Shown piece by piece: positions 54,969-64,000 of a stretch of 64,000 nt of DNA. A program made the translations under genes and the position numbers. The stretch lies in assembly GCA_947462335.1 (NCBI GenBank), contig OX381707.1, forward strand, positions 82,918,610-82,982,609. Direction: 5' to 3'. The notes below the pieces were generated by a model that did not search any database, had not been told where the DNA came from, and saw only the letters and a list, made by a program, of their open reading frames with translations. The DNA comes from Harmothoe impar (taxonomy: Eukaryota; Annelida; Polychaeta; Phyllodocida; Polynoidae). Each line of letters starts with the position of its first letter. The first letter of the stretch is position 1.

Positions 54969-55000
<32 letters not shown>

Positions 55001-55028
55001 ACCGCCTTGTCCACCTGAAAAAAAGTTA
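53959..55028. promoter_or_regulatory. Divergent promoter region of element D
   Basis: Matches 15705-16796: minus-strand GTATATAAGG at about 54017-54026, the duplicated GTATAAAGGATTAA units near 54222 and 54390, plus-strand TGTATAAAAGCTCTG at about 54898, then a shortened (CCG)n tract at about 54968-55006. Confidence 0.65.
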
Positions 55029-55706
55029 ATGCGGCTTGACGACGTGAGACGCGCGAGGCAGACCGATGGGGAGAACAGAGAGGTAGGACAGCGGCGGTTA
55101 GCCTATAGCGACGCCTTGCTTCGTCAACTAGGTAAAGAGTTGAGCGGCTGTTGGAGAGAGTTGGGCAGTAGCTTAAAAGTTACCGCCGCCCGTATGGATG
55201 CTCTAGTAGAGCGCAGTGTCGAGACACCGGAGGAGCTGTGTACGGCGATGTTCCGAGTCTGGTGGGGTGAAATTCCGCATCGTCATAGATGGGGAGAGCT
55301 CGGTCGCGTCTTCACCCGCATTAGACGCGTGGAACTGTTGGCTCAGTGGATGTCCCTTCTCCACAGACAGGGGTTGGATTTCGAAAACCCCGACTCGCGC
55401 GCGATGCATAAGCACTTGGGCACCCTCGGCAGACGTCTAGGTAGCAGGTGGAAAGAGGTGGGGGACCATTTAAAATTGTCGCCTGAGAGGTTAGATAAGA
55501 TCGCTGAAGAATGCGAATACGGAGGAAGTCCCGCTGAGTGGGCCTTCCAAGTGTTGAAAATGTGGCAAGATGAAGCTGACGGTGCTGGCGGTACACCTTT
55601 TGAACTCCTTCGAGTGTTGACTGAGGACATGGGAAAGTTTGACCTCGGCATCGCGATATTACTTGACTTTATCAAGCAAGAAACAACGAGAACGACGGAC
55701 ATGTGA
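55029..55706 (+). CDS. Tandem Death-domain protein, 5'-shortened (element D)
   Basis: 225 residues if translation starts at the ATG at 55029, which is codon 22 of the B protein. The upstream ATG used in B is lost in a contraction of the CCG tract. Both Death-domain-like modules are complete, with the same Trp pattern (GCWRELG, SRWKEVG, VWW, KMW). About ten substitutions separate it from B. The lost part is a Pro/Ser-rich tail unlikely to matter for the fold. Confidence 0.68.
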   Translation: MRLDDVRRARQTDGENREVGQRRLAYSDALLRQLGKELSGCWRELGSSLKVTAARMDALVERSVETPEELCTAMFRVWWGEIPHRHRWGELGRVFTRIRRVELLAQWMSLLHRQGLDFENPDSRAMHKHLGTLGRRLGSRWKEVGDHLKLSPERLDKIAEECEYGGSPAEWAFQVLKMWQDEADGAGGTPFELLRVLTEDMGKFDLGIAILLDFIKQETTRTTDM

Positions 55707-55854
55707 ATTGTTGTGTTTTATTTTCATACGTCTTCTTTATTAGTAAGTAAAAAAAAATATCATAACAATTAAGACGCGCGCCCTCTTAAAGTGTCACTTC
55801 CTCCAGTCGCAGCTGATCGCCTCATCGAGGCACGTGATAAACAAAAAAAAATGA

Positions 55855-55896
55855 AGAGACACGCTTCTTCCTCTCGAGAGGAAGAAGCGTGTCTCT
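55855..55896. repeat. Perfect 42-nt palindrome near right end of element D
   Basis: Identical to those in A and B, about 150 bp after the Death-domain stop codon. Confidence 0.9.
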
Positions 55897-55946
55897 CGAT
55901 TGAAATCTTTTTCTTTTCTTTTTTTCTTAAAAGAGACAAACGCCCC

Positions 55947-56094
55947 TTAGAGTGCCCCCCCACCCCCCTAGAGTGCCCCCCCCCCTCCCCCCCTCCCCCC
56001 CACCCGCCCCATGCATCCTAAAAGCGCCCCCCTCCCCATGCATCTTAAAGGGGCCCCCCTCCCCTTCCCTCCCCTCCCCTCCCCTCCCCCCCCC
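55947..56094. repeat. C-rich tract in element D
   Basis: C-runs with the ATGCATCCTAAAA and ATGCATCTTAAA units; a (CTC)n tract follows at 56229-56285. Confidence 0.8.
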
Positions 56095-56344
56095 TTATAC
56101 ACTCTAAAGAACGCTTCTACCTAGTTCAATAAGTCACTTCCAGTCGCTCGTAAAACAATAAAAAATGAAAAAAAAAACAACTTATATCGTAGTGTTTTTT
56201 ATTAGTTTACCGAAAAAAATAAGAGACTCGCCTCCTCCTCCTCTCCTTCTCCTCCTCCTCCTCCTCCTCCTCCTCCTCCTCCTCCAAAAAAAAAGATATC
56301 ACATTTTAAAGCGCGTGACCCCTTAAAGACGCTCATCTCTTCAT

Positions 56345-56744
56345 TAAGTCGCGTGACGTCACTTCTTCTTCCGGTCACGTGATCAATCAGGTCACTTCCG
56401 GTCACGTGATCCTCAATGAGGTCACTCACTTCCGGTTGGCCATTAGGTCATGTGACGTCACTTCCGGTCACGTGACTCATCAGGTCACTTCCGGTCACGT
56501 GATCATAAATTAGGTCATATGACGTCACTTCCGGTCCATAAGTAGGTCATATGACGTCACTTCCGGTCACGTGACCAAATGGCGGCCTCTGATTGGCTAA
56601 CTAGGTCACGTGACGTCACCACTAATCCCCTAAGTAGGTCACTTCCGGTCACCTGACCAAATGGAGGCCTCTGATTGGCTGCAGGTCGATTGAGTAATAA
56701 ACAGTACTTAACTATAGTCCCGTTCCGATACATACTATACTACT
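56345..56744. repeat. Right terminal inverted repeat of element D
   Basis: Uninterrupted version of the B right end, with repeated TTCCGGTCACGTGA, TATGACGTCACTTCCGG and GATTGGCT units. Confidence 0.88.
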
Positions 56745-56750
56745 CTTCTC

Positions 56751-57660
56751 CCCACACCACATAGAAAAGTATGTCACGAATCTGCTGGCCCTACCCATTG
56801 CTAATATAGTTATGTGCCTTATCAAATAGATCCCTTTCAGATTCAAAGAGGAAGTAACAGTAACAGGATGATGACCTGAAGGGCCTAAGAGTTGTAGGTC
56901 TGCCTACTACAGCCACCAGCATGTTTATAGCCTGGAAATGTCACTAATATTAGCATTACCAAAGAGCCCAGTTCTTATCATTGGAGGTGTTAGCCTACTG
57001 GTAGCACACTTACTCATGGGCCGTGTTTTTAACACCTGGTCAGGGGTGCCCTTCAAACTATCCCCTCTAGTAAACCCCCATAACGTCACACAACTTTTTA
57101 ATCATTTTAGATATTTAGAGGTAGTTTCAACCTTTATCTAGATATGCTTTTTGTTCATGTAGATTTCACATGGGCTGAGCTGTATGAAATGGCCAAGTTT
57201 TATTTTTGAAACTTGTTCTTAAGATTTCTGGGTTATAACTGTTTGTAGCTCGTTTTTGTGGGTGTACCAAAGTAGGGAGACAGCCCCTCACACCTTTGCA
57301 CACCCAACATACCAGAGGGGGAGGTCGGGCACCATTAGCAATGGACATGCCACTCAAGGAGGCCCTAAAAACGGGTGTATGTGTCCATTAAATGTGTCCT
57401 AAAAGGCTAAGTATATAAGATATGACCCTGGGATTTTTTTTTGCAAATGCGGAACACATACATGTATATGCATAGCAAGCGATTTTTTTTTTGTTTCAAA
57501 CAAATTTATTCGTTTTCATGATATTCGATAAATTTGTATCTCATTTAGTACACCTTTGCTCTTGGCGATTTCACAATTTTTAGAAAATATCTTGCTATAA
57601 TAGTTGAATGAGATGAAGTATGAAGTTGTATTTGAGAGAGATTTGATGGTTCTGACAGTG
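56751..57660. other. Host DNA between element D and the ZU5 gene
   Basis: A 36-bp segment at 56783-56818 is identical to 23975-24010 and must be a dispersed repeat. No gene recognised otherwise. Confidence 0.45.
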
Positions 57661-57682
57661 GTAATATTTCTTCTATAAACAG

Positions 57683-60600
57683 TGATGTAGGTCTGGGTGC
57701 AGTCTGTCATGATAGTGGATGTAGCGAGAGGAGAAAGAAGAACAAGACGGATGATGAGGTCCAGGAGCAAGAGGGAAAGTTGCATAAGATGAAGGAGATG
57801 AAGCCAAAGAGTAGGAAATCCACACAATCAAAGGAGAAGTCCAAAAAGAAAGATTTCCCATCAGACTCCTCAGACAGTGAGACTGAAAGTAAGTTATCAT
57901 TTAATTTGCAAAGAGGAAAATTTCTTTAAATAATAGATAAAAGTTGTAATGGAGTAGTTCATAAGATTTTGTATGAAGTGCAAGTGTGTTAGTAGATACT
58001 AAGGAATATGGTTTCAGTGGTTTAACTAATCAATTGTCACTATGTGAATGACCCAAATTATTTAATATTATGAACCCCATCGTCAACCCATATAAAACAA
58101 GCTTCGAGATCACTGTCGATAGTTGTCCTACATGTTAAGGTACTTGTGTTTATGCCATATTTTTGTTTGTATTTTCCGTGTAAGATCTTGACATAACTAC
58201 ACAACCCAAATGCACATTGAATTTTGCTCAGCTGTGTTTGTCAACTATGGTATCAAATGAGTTCCCTTTACTTTTGCTAGGTATGCTGTCATTCACAGAA
58301 GATTTTACTCCAGAGGGTGGAGTTCTGAAGTCCTCAAGCAGTGATGTTGTACTCCATGTACCACCTGGAGCTGTGCCAGATGGGGAAGTTGTGAACATTT
58401 GTGGTAAGCAACTATTATTTATGTTAAGCCAGGATAGCTCAGTAGCAAGAGCAGTGATTGTCATATCCAAGGGTCTGGGGTTTGCTCCTCAGAGCTGGCA
58501 ATATTTCTACTCATATACATGTGGACTGAACATAGGTAACAAAATAGAACAATTGATGGCAAAAGGTGGCATTTTTGAAAAAGAACCGAAATTATTTGTA
58601 TTGAAAGTTATATTGATATCTAAAAAAAATAAATAGCTAGAATTATATTGGCATAACACTAATAGTTTTTCCCTAATATTCTTCAGGCTTTTATCTATTT
58701 ATGCTAGGCTAGATATACGTAAAGTACGTAAATAAACCTGGAAATAACATTTACATCATGTTTATATACGTTAATCAACGTTCATTTAGGTTTGATAATG
58801 TAAAAGAACTATTACATTTGGACCTTATTCAACGTAGTAAAGCTACGTATTTCAAACATAGGAATGAAGTCCATTGAACGTTGATTAACGTTAGTGTGTC
58901 AAAGTGTGCAAGACCTCCACACTACCATGTGGTACCAAGAACTCCTCCAAGCATTTACATCATCATTACATTTTCTTGTCTTTGCTTACAGTGAATATAT
59001 GCACCGACTTCAAATACTACAGTGGATACATTGACAGTGAGACAGAGTCAATCCTTGGACCTGTGGTTGAATGTCACACGAGCAAACATATGGTGTTTCA
59101 AAAACCAGTCATTCTTTCAATTCCAATCAATGTTACTCCTGCTGATATCAAAGTCTTATATAGCATCGAGGACAGGTTTGAGGTACATGTCAATCCCACA
59201 CTGGTTACAAGATGTAATTACTTATTGATTATACTTTTCAAATGAATCAAGTGGCACTAGCATGATACTTTAAAAGTTCGTTGGTTGTATTATAGTAAAC
59301 AATGATCAAAATCAATGAAGTAATTATCTCCTTATTCCAGGATATATCAAGAGATGATGATATGTCCTACAACATCGAAGACGGCGTTGTTCATATTAGC
59401 ACGACGCACTTTACTCAATTCCTTGTTGTTGGGAAGGGGCCTCTCACTGTGAACAAAGTCCTGATCACTTTAACCGCAGGATTGGATATTGGCTCGACCG
59501 ACATCCTCAGAATTAGAGCCATCGCGCATGTCAACTGTCTGAGCATAAAAGATTTCAGCGAACATCGGAATAAGGTTATTATTTGAGCCCATTTTTTTTT
59601 GTTTTTAAATTTTTTTCCCTAAAACCAACATCCTCAGTATGGTAGCCATTGCGCATGTCAACTGTTTGAGCATAAAAGATTTCAGCCAACATTGGAAGAA
59701 GGTTATTATTTGAACCCATTTACTTATTTTCAAAGAAATTTCCCTAAAACTAAACAGTGCCAATTACTTGAATTCCACACCACCAAACTGATGAATGATG
59801 TCCCTTATATCCATTTCAGAGTTATCCTGAAGGTATGCACGAGATTGACCGTCAGCTAGTCAGTCTTCCAGAAAGAGGAGTACCACTGGAGTTTCCAAAA
59901 ATTCTTGCTGAGCTTTCGGTAGAGGCTGACTCTTCGTGGAACGTACCAGATGATGTAAAAACTCAGGTAATATTGAGATTGAAATAATTATAGACTTGCA
60001 TGTGTTTTCTTGAACAGATATGTAGGTGGAAGAGAAATATGTGAGGAAACAATGTGTTGTTTCTGGTAATGATCGACTGAGGCGCTATTGTTATATGCCA
60101 GGTCACCGTGTGGGGGGCTGGGGTACTACTGTCTTGTCAAGCTCCCTGGAGCCACCTGGTGTATAGTGTTGTAACTGGTTGCTGTCAAGCTGGGTGTTTA
60201 CCTTCACTACAATTTATTGCCAGCACCCAGAGAGGTTGACTGGTCAGGCACCTGCTTTGTGCATGCTCGCTGCTTCGCTGGGAATTATAAGAGATTTTTT
60301 CTTGCTCGCTTGTTGTACATGTTAATAAATAGGCTGGAATTCTCACTCTGCCCAAGTCAACTTGCTGCCTCGTCTATCTTCATGCCATAAACTCAGACCT
60401 GGGTCAATATCAATATAAAGGTACTAAACACTTGAACAATTCAACCTCTTGTATACCCTGTAAACACAGATACGTAGCTCAGATGTAAATCTACGTTCAA
60501 TTGGAAGGTAAACTACGTAGTTTTACAAGGTTTATGGATGTCAAAACATGAAGGTTTATTGACGTTCAATGGACGTTTATGTCTGATTTACGTTTATCTA

Positions 60601-62574
60601 CTTCATTCAGACGTAAATATACCCCGAAATAATACATAAAATGACTTGTAACTCTGGGTAGAATAGATTTATATGGCCATAGATATGTGTTGTCAATGTA
60701 TATTCTAGGTTTTGGCTTCACTGAGACTTTGTCTATACTTTGTTATCAGCAATGTGGTGTTTAATCAGTGAAGGGCCCTAGTATATACAAAATAACATGA
60801 CCTTTTTTTCATTTAGTCTCCCATGAATATTGAAGAATTTGTAGCTAATCACCAAAATGTCAAAATCATTATTTCTTACACTTTACTGGTTTGAATGAAG
60901 TAAATCTGCTAAAGTGCAGTAGAATTCTCTCTATACTTGGTAGAGCCGCTACCTTGTGGCACAGTGAGGAGTCACATGTACAAATTAGGTTGAAAAAATA
61001 TAGCTTTCAACGTTGATCTACGTAGGTTTATTACGTTTATCTATGTTTGAATGAGGTAGAAAAATGTAAATCAGACATAAACGTCCATTGAATGTCAATA
61101 AACCTTCACGTTTTGACGTCCACAAACCTTGTAAAAAATCGTAAATTAAACCTTTGGTTGGAGGCAAACTTGTACAGACTTCTCACCTACGTCGGATTTA
61201 CGTAGTGTGTTTACAGGGTAGATAGTCGGATTGAGGTTGCCATCAAAGAATGTGTGGCCAATCCAACAATCAGAAATCAGGTCATAGATAATAAGTCTAA
61301 TTAAACTAGTATTCAACGAATGTGGCAATTATTCTTTGAGCTCTAGGATGTATACTTCAGTATATAACTCTAATCTTCTATCACTCTAATTTCTAGAAAT
61401 GCATTGATGGTGCTATCGTGCTTCGTACAGTAAAGTCAAGCTCTACTGAGATGGCAAACTTTGACCTGAGGAGAACTGGGAAGGGCAAGGAGGCAAACAT
61501 CAAAATGGTCATCACTTTTACATATAAAGAAAAGGATGTAAAACCAATTCTTTCTACATTCTATGTCAAATACCCAATGGGGGATGCCGCTGCTGCAAAA
61601 GGTAAGTTAGATTTCAATTTTGAAGGGAAACTTACCTCAGCAATCCATCATTATTATATGACTTAACCTTTTTGGTACTATCCTGTGTTAGGATAACAAA
61701 GAAAAACGGGTTGTAGTACGTTTTTCCTTTTGGTGCTATAAATCAATCAGAAGCCAGCATGCTGATGGCACAATGGCAGCATTGTAAACAACGTTCTCGC
61801 CAATCTAACACCAAGACTTTGGTGATATAACATCAAAAGTTGGTAATATGACATCAACATATTGTAAGGGGGCAGATAAGTGTCTGGTTATGTAATAAAT
61901 CTTCATAGTAGCTTCCTGTATATAAAGCCAGCCACCCCTTGGTTTGTTATTGGGCGCATGGGAAACCATCACACAATACTCTCTATTTATCTGGTATCCC
62001 TTTGCTAATCACACAATTAGATGCTTGAAACCCATCTATTAGATATTGAGTTATATACAAAAAGGTATAAATAGAATATAATTAATCGTCTAATGATTTA
62101 TATTTACTTGATCTATATCTGCCTCCATGTAGTCGGCTATCCACAAGGGCTGAAAATGGGCGCACACTCCGGTGGTTACATAACACCATTGCAGACCAAG
62201 TAATTATATCTAGGATGTTCTCAAATACATGAATAGCCAGTTTTCTCGGTGCAAAAATGTGTTTGTCAGTGACAAAACAGTGTAATAAATCCTAGTTGAC
62301 ACAGACCTATTAGTGATTGTTGAATTTACATGTCTATGCCATAACATATCTTTATCAGTATATATCTTTCAGTATTGTGCTTTGTTGTCTCCCATGCTCC
62401 CAAATATAAAAGCTATATTTCACATCAACAATAGATCCTTACATCCATCCTCACGAATGTTGACATTCAGTGGAACCTTTACGGAAAAAGGTGGTGTTCT
62501 GAAAGACAAGAGAACAGATGTTGAGCTAACCATACCAGCTGGTGCACTGCCATCTGGGGAAACCGGTATTCGTG
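57683..62574 (+). CDS. Host gene with ZU5/UPA-like exons (partial model)
   Basis: Seven exons by frame and splice sites: 57683-57888, 58281-58403, 58992-59182, 59341-59574, 59820-59966, 61397-61601 and about 62456-62574. The first six join in phase at AG acceptors and mostly GTAAG-type donors. Exon 1 is lysine/serine-rich (KSRKSTQSKEKSKKKD). Exons 2-3 form a ZU5 domain (FTPEGGVLKS...VVLHVPPGAVPDGEV ... LGPVVECHTSKHMVFQKPVILSIP). Exon 4 (MSYNIEDGVVHISTTHFTQFLVV) looks like the start of a UPA domain. Exons 5-6 are unrecognised. The last exon starts a second ZU5 (FTEKGGVLKDKRTDVELTIPAGALPSGE), but no good AG acceptor precedes it. ZU5-UPA modules occur with Death domains in UNC5, ankyrin and PIDD proteins. 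Both ends of the gene are unknown. Confidence 0.65.
58428..58502 (+). repeat. tRNA-derived repeat in an intron of the ZU5 gene
   Basis: GATAGCTCAGTAGCAAGAGC is a good tRNA D-arm/box A. GGGTTTGCTCC stands at the box B position. The outer GCCAG...CTGGC pair like an acceptor stem. The anticodon arm is poor and box B is degenerate, so it is a SINE head or tRNA pseudogene rather than a functional tRNA. Confidence 0.5.
59500..59720 (+). repeat. Partial tandem duplication of a ZU5-gene exon end
   Basis: The end of exon 4 and its donor region (ACATCCTCAG...GCGCATGTCAACTGT...GGTTATTATTTGA) is repeated about 130 bp downstream (59630-59718) with mismatches. It leaves a decayed second copy inside the intron. 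Confidence 0.7.
60454..61220. mobile_element. 767-bp MITE with TACCCTGTAAACAC ends
   Basis: TACCCTGTAAACACA...ACGTAG at the left and CTACGT...TGTGTTTACAGGGTA at the right are inverted, and inner segments such as TCAATGGACGTTTATGTCTG / CAGACATAAACGTCCATTGA continue the pairing. It lies in the intron between exons 5 and 6. A shorter ACGT-rich stretch (58715-58900, TACGTTAATCAACGTTCA / TGAACGTTGATTAACGTTA) may be a related element. Confidence 0.75.
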
Positions 62575-62639
62575 GTAGGTGTCCGGAATTGTCATGAACC
62601 TACATAGGGTCAGACGTGTTGCTAGAGATACACTTTGTA

Positions 62640-62795
62640 CAGGATATTTGGGTGTCAGGACTGGAGGCCCCCCGGACATTTGGCCCCCTGACATTTGGCC
62701 TCCTGATTTTTGGCCCCCCTGACAGTTGGCCCCCCAGGACAAATGCCCCCCCCCCCCCGGATTTGGGGCCCCCCCAAAGAAACTTTTCCATAGTA
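62640..62795. repeat. Short degenerate repeat of GGCCCCC(T)GACATTT type
   Basis: About six 17-20-bp units (GGACATTTGGCCCCCTGACA...). The minus-strand frames (GGQMSGGQMSGG) are repeat artefacts. Confidence 0.75.
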
Positions 62796-62807
62796 GTACA
62801 TGGTAGC

Positions 62808-64000
62808 TAAGATGTCGACATGGTAGCTAAGATGTCGACATGGTAGCTTAGATGTCGACATGGTGGCTAAGCTGTCCACATGGCGGCTTAGCTGTCGACA
62901 TGGAGGCTTAGCTGTCGACATGGCGGCCTAGCCGTCGACATGGCAGCCTATGTGTCGACATGGTGGCTAAGCTGTCGACATGGCGGCTTAGATGTCGACA
63001 TGGCGGCTTAGATGTCGACATGGAGGCTTAGCTGTCGACATGGTGGCTTAGATGTAAACATGGTGGCTTAGATGTAAACATGGCGGCCAGTATGTCGACA
63101 TGGCCACAGGTGGATTGGTCTACAGGTGGACTGGTTGACAGGTCGAAGATCGATAGGTCGACTGGTGGACAGGTGGACAGGTGGACTGGTAGACAGGTGG
63201 ACAGGTGGACTGGTGGACAGGTGGACAGGTGGACTGGTGGACAGGTGGACTGGTGGACAGGTGGACTGGTGGACAGGTTGACAGGTGGACTGGTGGGCAG
63301 GTTGACAGGTGGACTGGTTGACAGGTCGACAGGTCGACATGGCGGCTTAGCTGTCGACATGGTAGCCTATGTGTCGACATGGCGGCTTAGCTGTCGACAT
63401 GGCAGCCTATATGTCGACATGGAGGCTTAGTTGTCGACATGGCGGCTTAGATGTCGACATGGTGGCTCAGATGTCAACATGGCGGCCAGTATGTCAACAT
63501 GGCGGCCAGTATGTCAACATGGCGACATGTGGACTGGTAGTCAGGTGGACAGGTGGACTGGTGGACAGGTGGACAGGTGGATTGGTAGACAGGTGGACAG
63601 GTGGATTGGTAGACAGGTGGACAGGTAGACTGGTGGACAGGTGGACTGGTGGACAGGTGGACTGGTGGGCAGGTTGACAGGTGGACTGGTGGGCAGGTTG
63701 ACAGGTGGACTGGTTGACAGGTCGACAGGTGGACTGGTGGACAGGTGGACTGGTGGACAGGTCGACAGGTGGACTGGTGGGCAGGTTGACAGGTGGACTG
63801 ATGGACAGATGGACAGGTGGACTGGTGGACAGGTGGACAGGTGGACAGGTGGACAGGTGGACAGGTGGACTGTTCGACAGGTCAACTGGTGGACAGGTGG
63901 ATAGGTGGGTAAGTGGACAGGTCAACTAGTGGACAGGTCGACAGATTGGTCGACATGTGTCGACTTCTTAGGCGACAGGTTGACAGAATGGCCGCCATGT
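62808..64000. repeat. Two-motif alternating minisatellite
   Basis: Blocks of a 20-bp unit (GTCGACATGG(C/T)GGCTTAG(C/A)T) at 62808-63108 and 63335-63525 alternate with blocks of 8-bp units (GGTGGACA / GGTGGACT) at 63110-63334 and 63526-63960. All long open frames across it in several reading frames result from the repeat lacking stops. It runs to the window edge. Confidence 0.95.

Larger units (their letters stand above)
48417..56744. mobile_element. Element D: PolB/PC4-like/Death-domain element with 6-bp target duplication
   Basis: Starts AGTAGTATAGTATGTATCGG at 48417 and ends with its complement at 56744; CTTCTC is duplicated perfectly at 48411-48416 and 56745-56750. Same gene order as B and very similar throughout. 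Main differences: a 1,028-nt deletion in the polymerase, a shorter CCG tract that removes the first Death-domain codons, and no MITE in the right end. Length 8.3 kb. Confidence 0.92.

Noticed and set aside
58428..58502. Functional tRNA gene
   Set aside because: The anticodon arm does not pair well and box B is degenerate; it is better explained as a tRNA-derived repeat.
60050..60400. Solo LTR (AATAAA, then a pyrimidine-rich stretch ending near CATGCCATA)
   Set aside because: No matching second LTR, primer-binding site or clear target duplication could be seen; only the general look suggests it.
63028..63929. Many overlapping open frames on both strands (VDRWTGGQVDRW, STCPPVHLSTCP)
   Set aside because: They are frame-shifted readings of the 8-bp and 20-bp minisatellite units.

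Overview
The window is nuclear DNA from an animal, most likely an aquatic invertebrate. The evidence is a spliced ZU5-domain gene with GT/AG introns, LINE retrotransposons of CR1/L2-like type, many short inverted-repeat transposons, tRNA-derived repeat heads and long microsatellites. I cannot name the species. Most of the window is mobile DNA nested in mobile DNA.

The dominant system is one family of 8-10 kb elements present four times: A (1-2295, right end only), B (9139-19659), C (25027-34243) and D (48417-56744). All begin AGTAGTATAGTATGTATCGG and end with its complement. B and D have perfect 6-bp target duplications (CACGCC, CTTCTC) and C has one matching at 5 of 6 bases. B and D carry the same three genes: a protein-primed-type family B DNA polymerase on the minus strand (broken in both copies), a low-complexity protein ending in a PC4-like single-strand-DNA-binding region on the minus strand, and a small protein of two tandem Death-domain-like modules on the plus strand. 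A has lost the Death-domain gene. C keeps the termini and size but carries different cargo: an alanine-rich protein, a small duplicated helical protein, a 377-bp tandem repeat and a cluster of hairpins. No integrase, capsid or packaging ATPase was seen in any copy. Terminal inverted repeats of about 500 bp are packed with CACGTG, CCGGAAGT, TGACGTCA, CCAAT and (in C) ATTTGCAT motifs. Near every right end lies a perfect or near-perfect palindrome followed by a C-rich tract; in C the palindrome has a different sequence but the same position.

The second notable element (about 35923-42222) has inverted repeats of roughly 230-270 bp and carries a decayed gene for an XPG/FEN1-like PIN nuclease with a CXC-type cysteine-rich tail. 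Its left arm is a tandem repeat containing perfect RFX X-box sites. It has itself been hit by a TTAA-flanked MITE (37827-38041) and by a 555-bp insertion with a 10-bp duplication (40659-41213).

Other content, left to right: 2296-9138 is non-coding DNA with two MITEs (6414-6709; hAT-type 7504-8097) and small repeats. 19666-25026 holds a LINE relic, tRNA-like heads and a 1-kb minisatellite. 34250-35922 holds a CCGATCTCCGTTCTG-type repeat and a minus-strand LINE fragment. 42223-48416 holds (TA)n, tandem repeats, and a LINE with a 956-residue open frame (44585-48022) inserted into an older minus-strand LINE. 56751-62640 is a host gene with ZU5/UPA-like exons. 62640-64000 is a two-motif minisatellite.

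Inferred logic of the main element: the polymerase copies a linear element from its inverted ends, the PC4-like protein coats single strands, host-type promoter motifs in the ends drive expression, and the Death-domain protein may interfere with host death or immune signalling. Mobilisation machinery is not in the window and is presumably supplied elsewhere.
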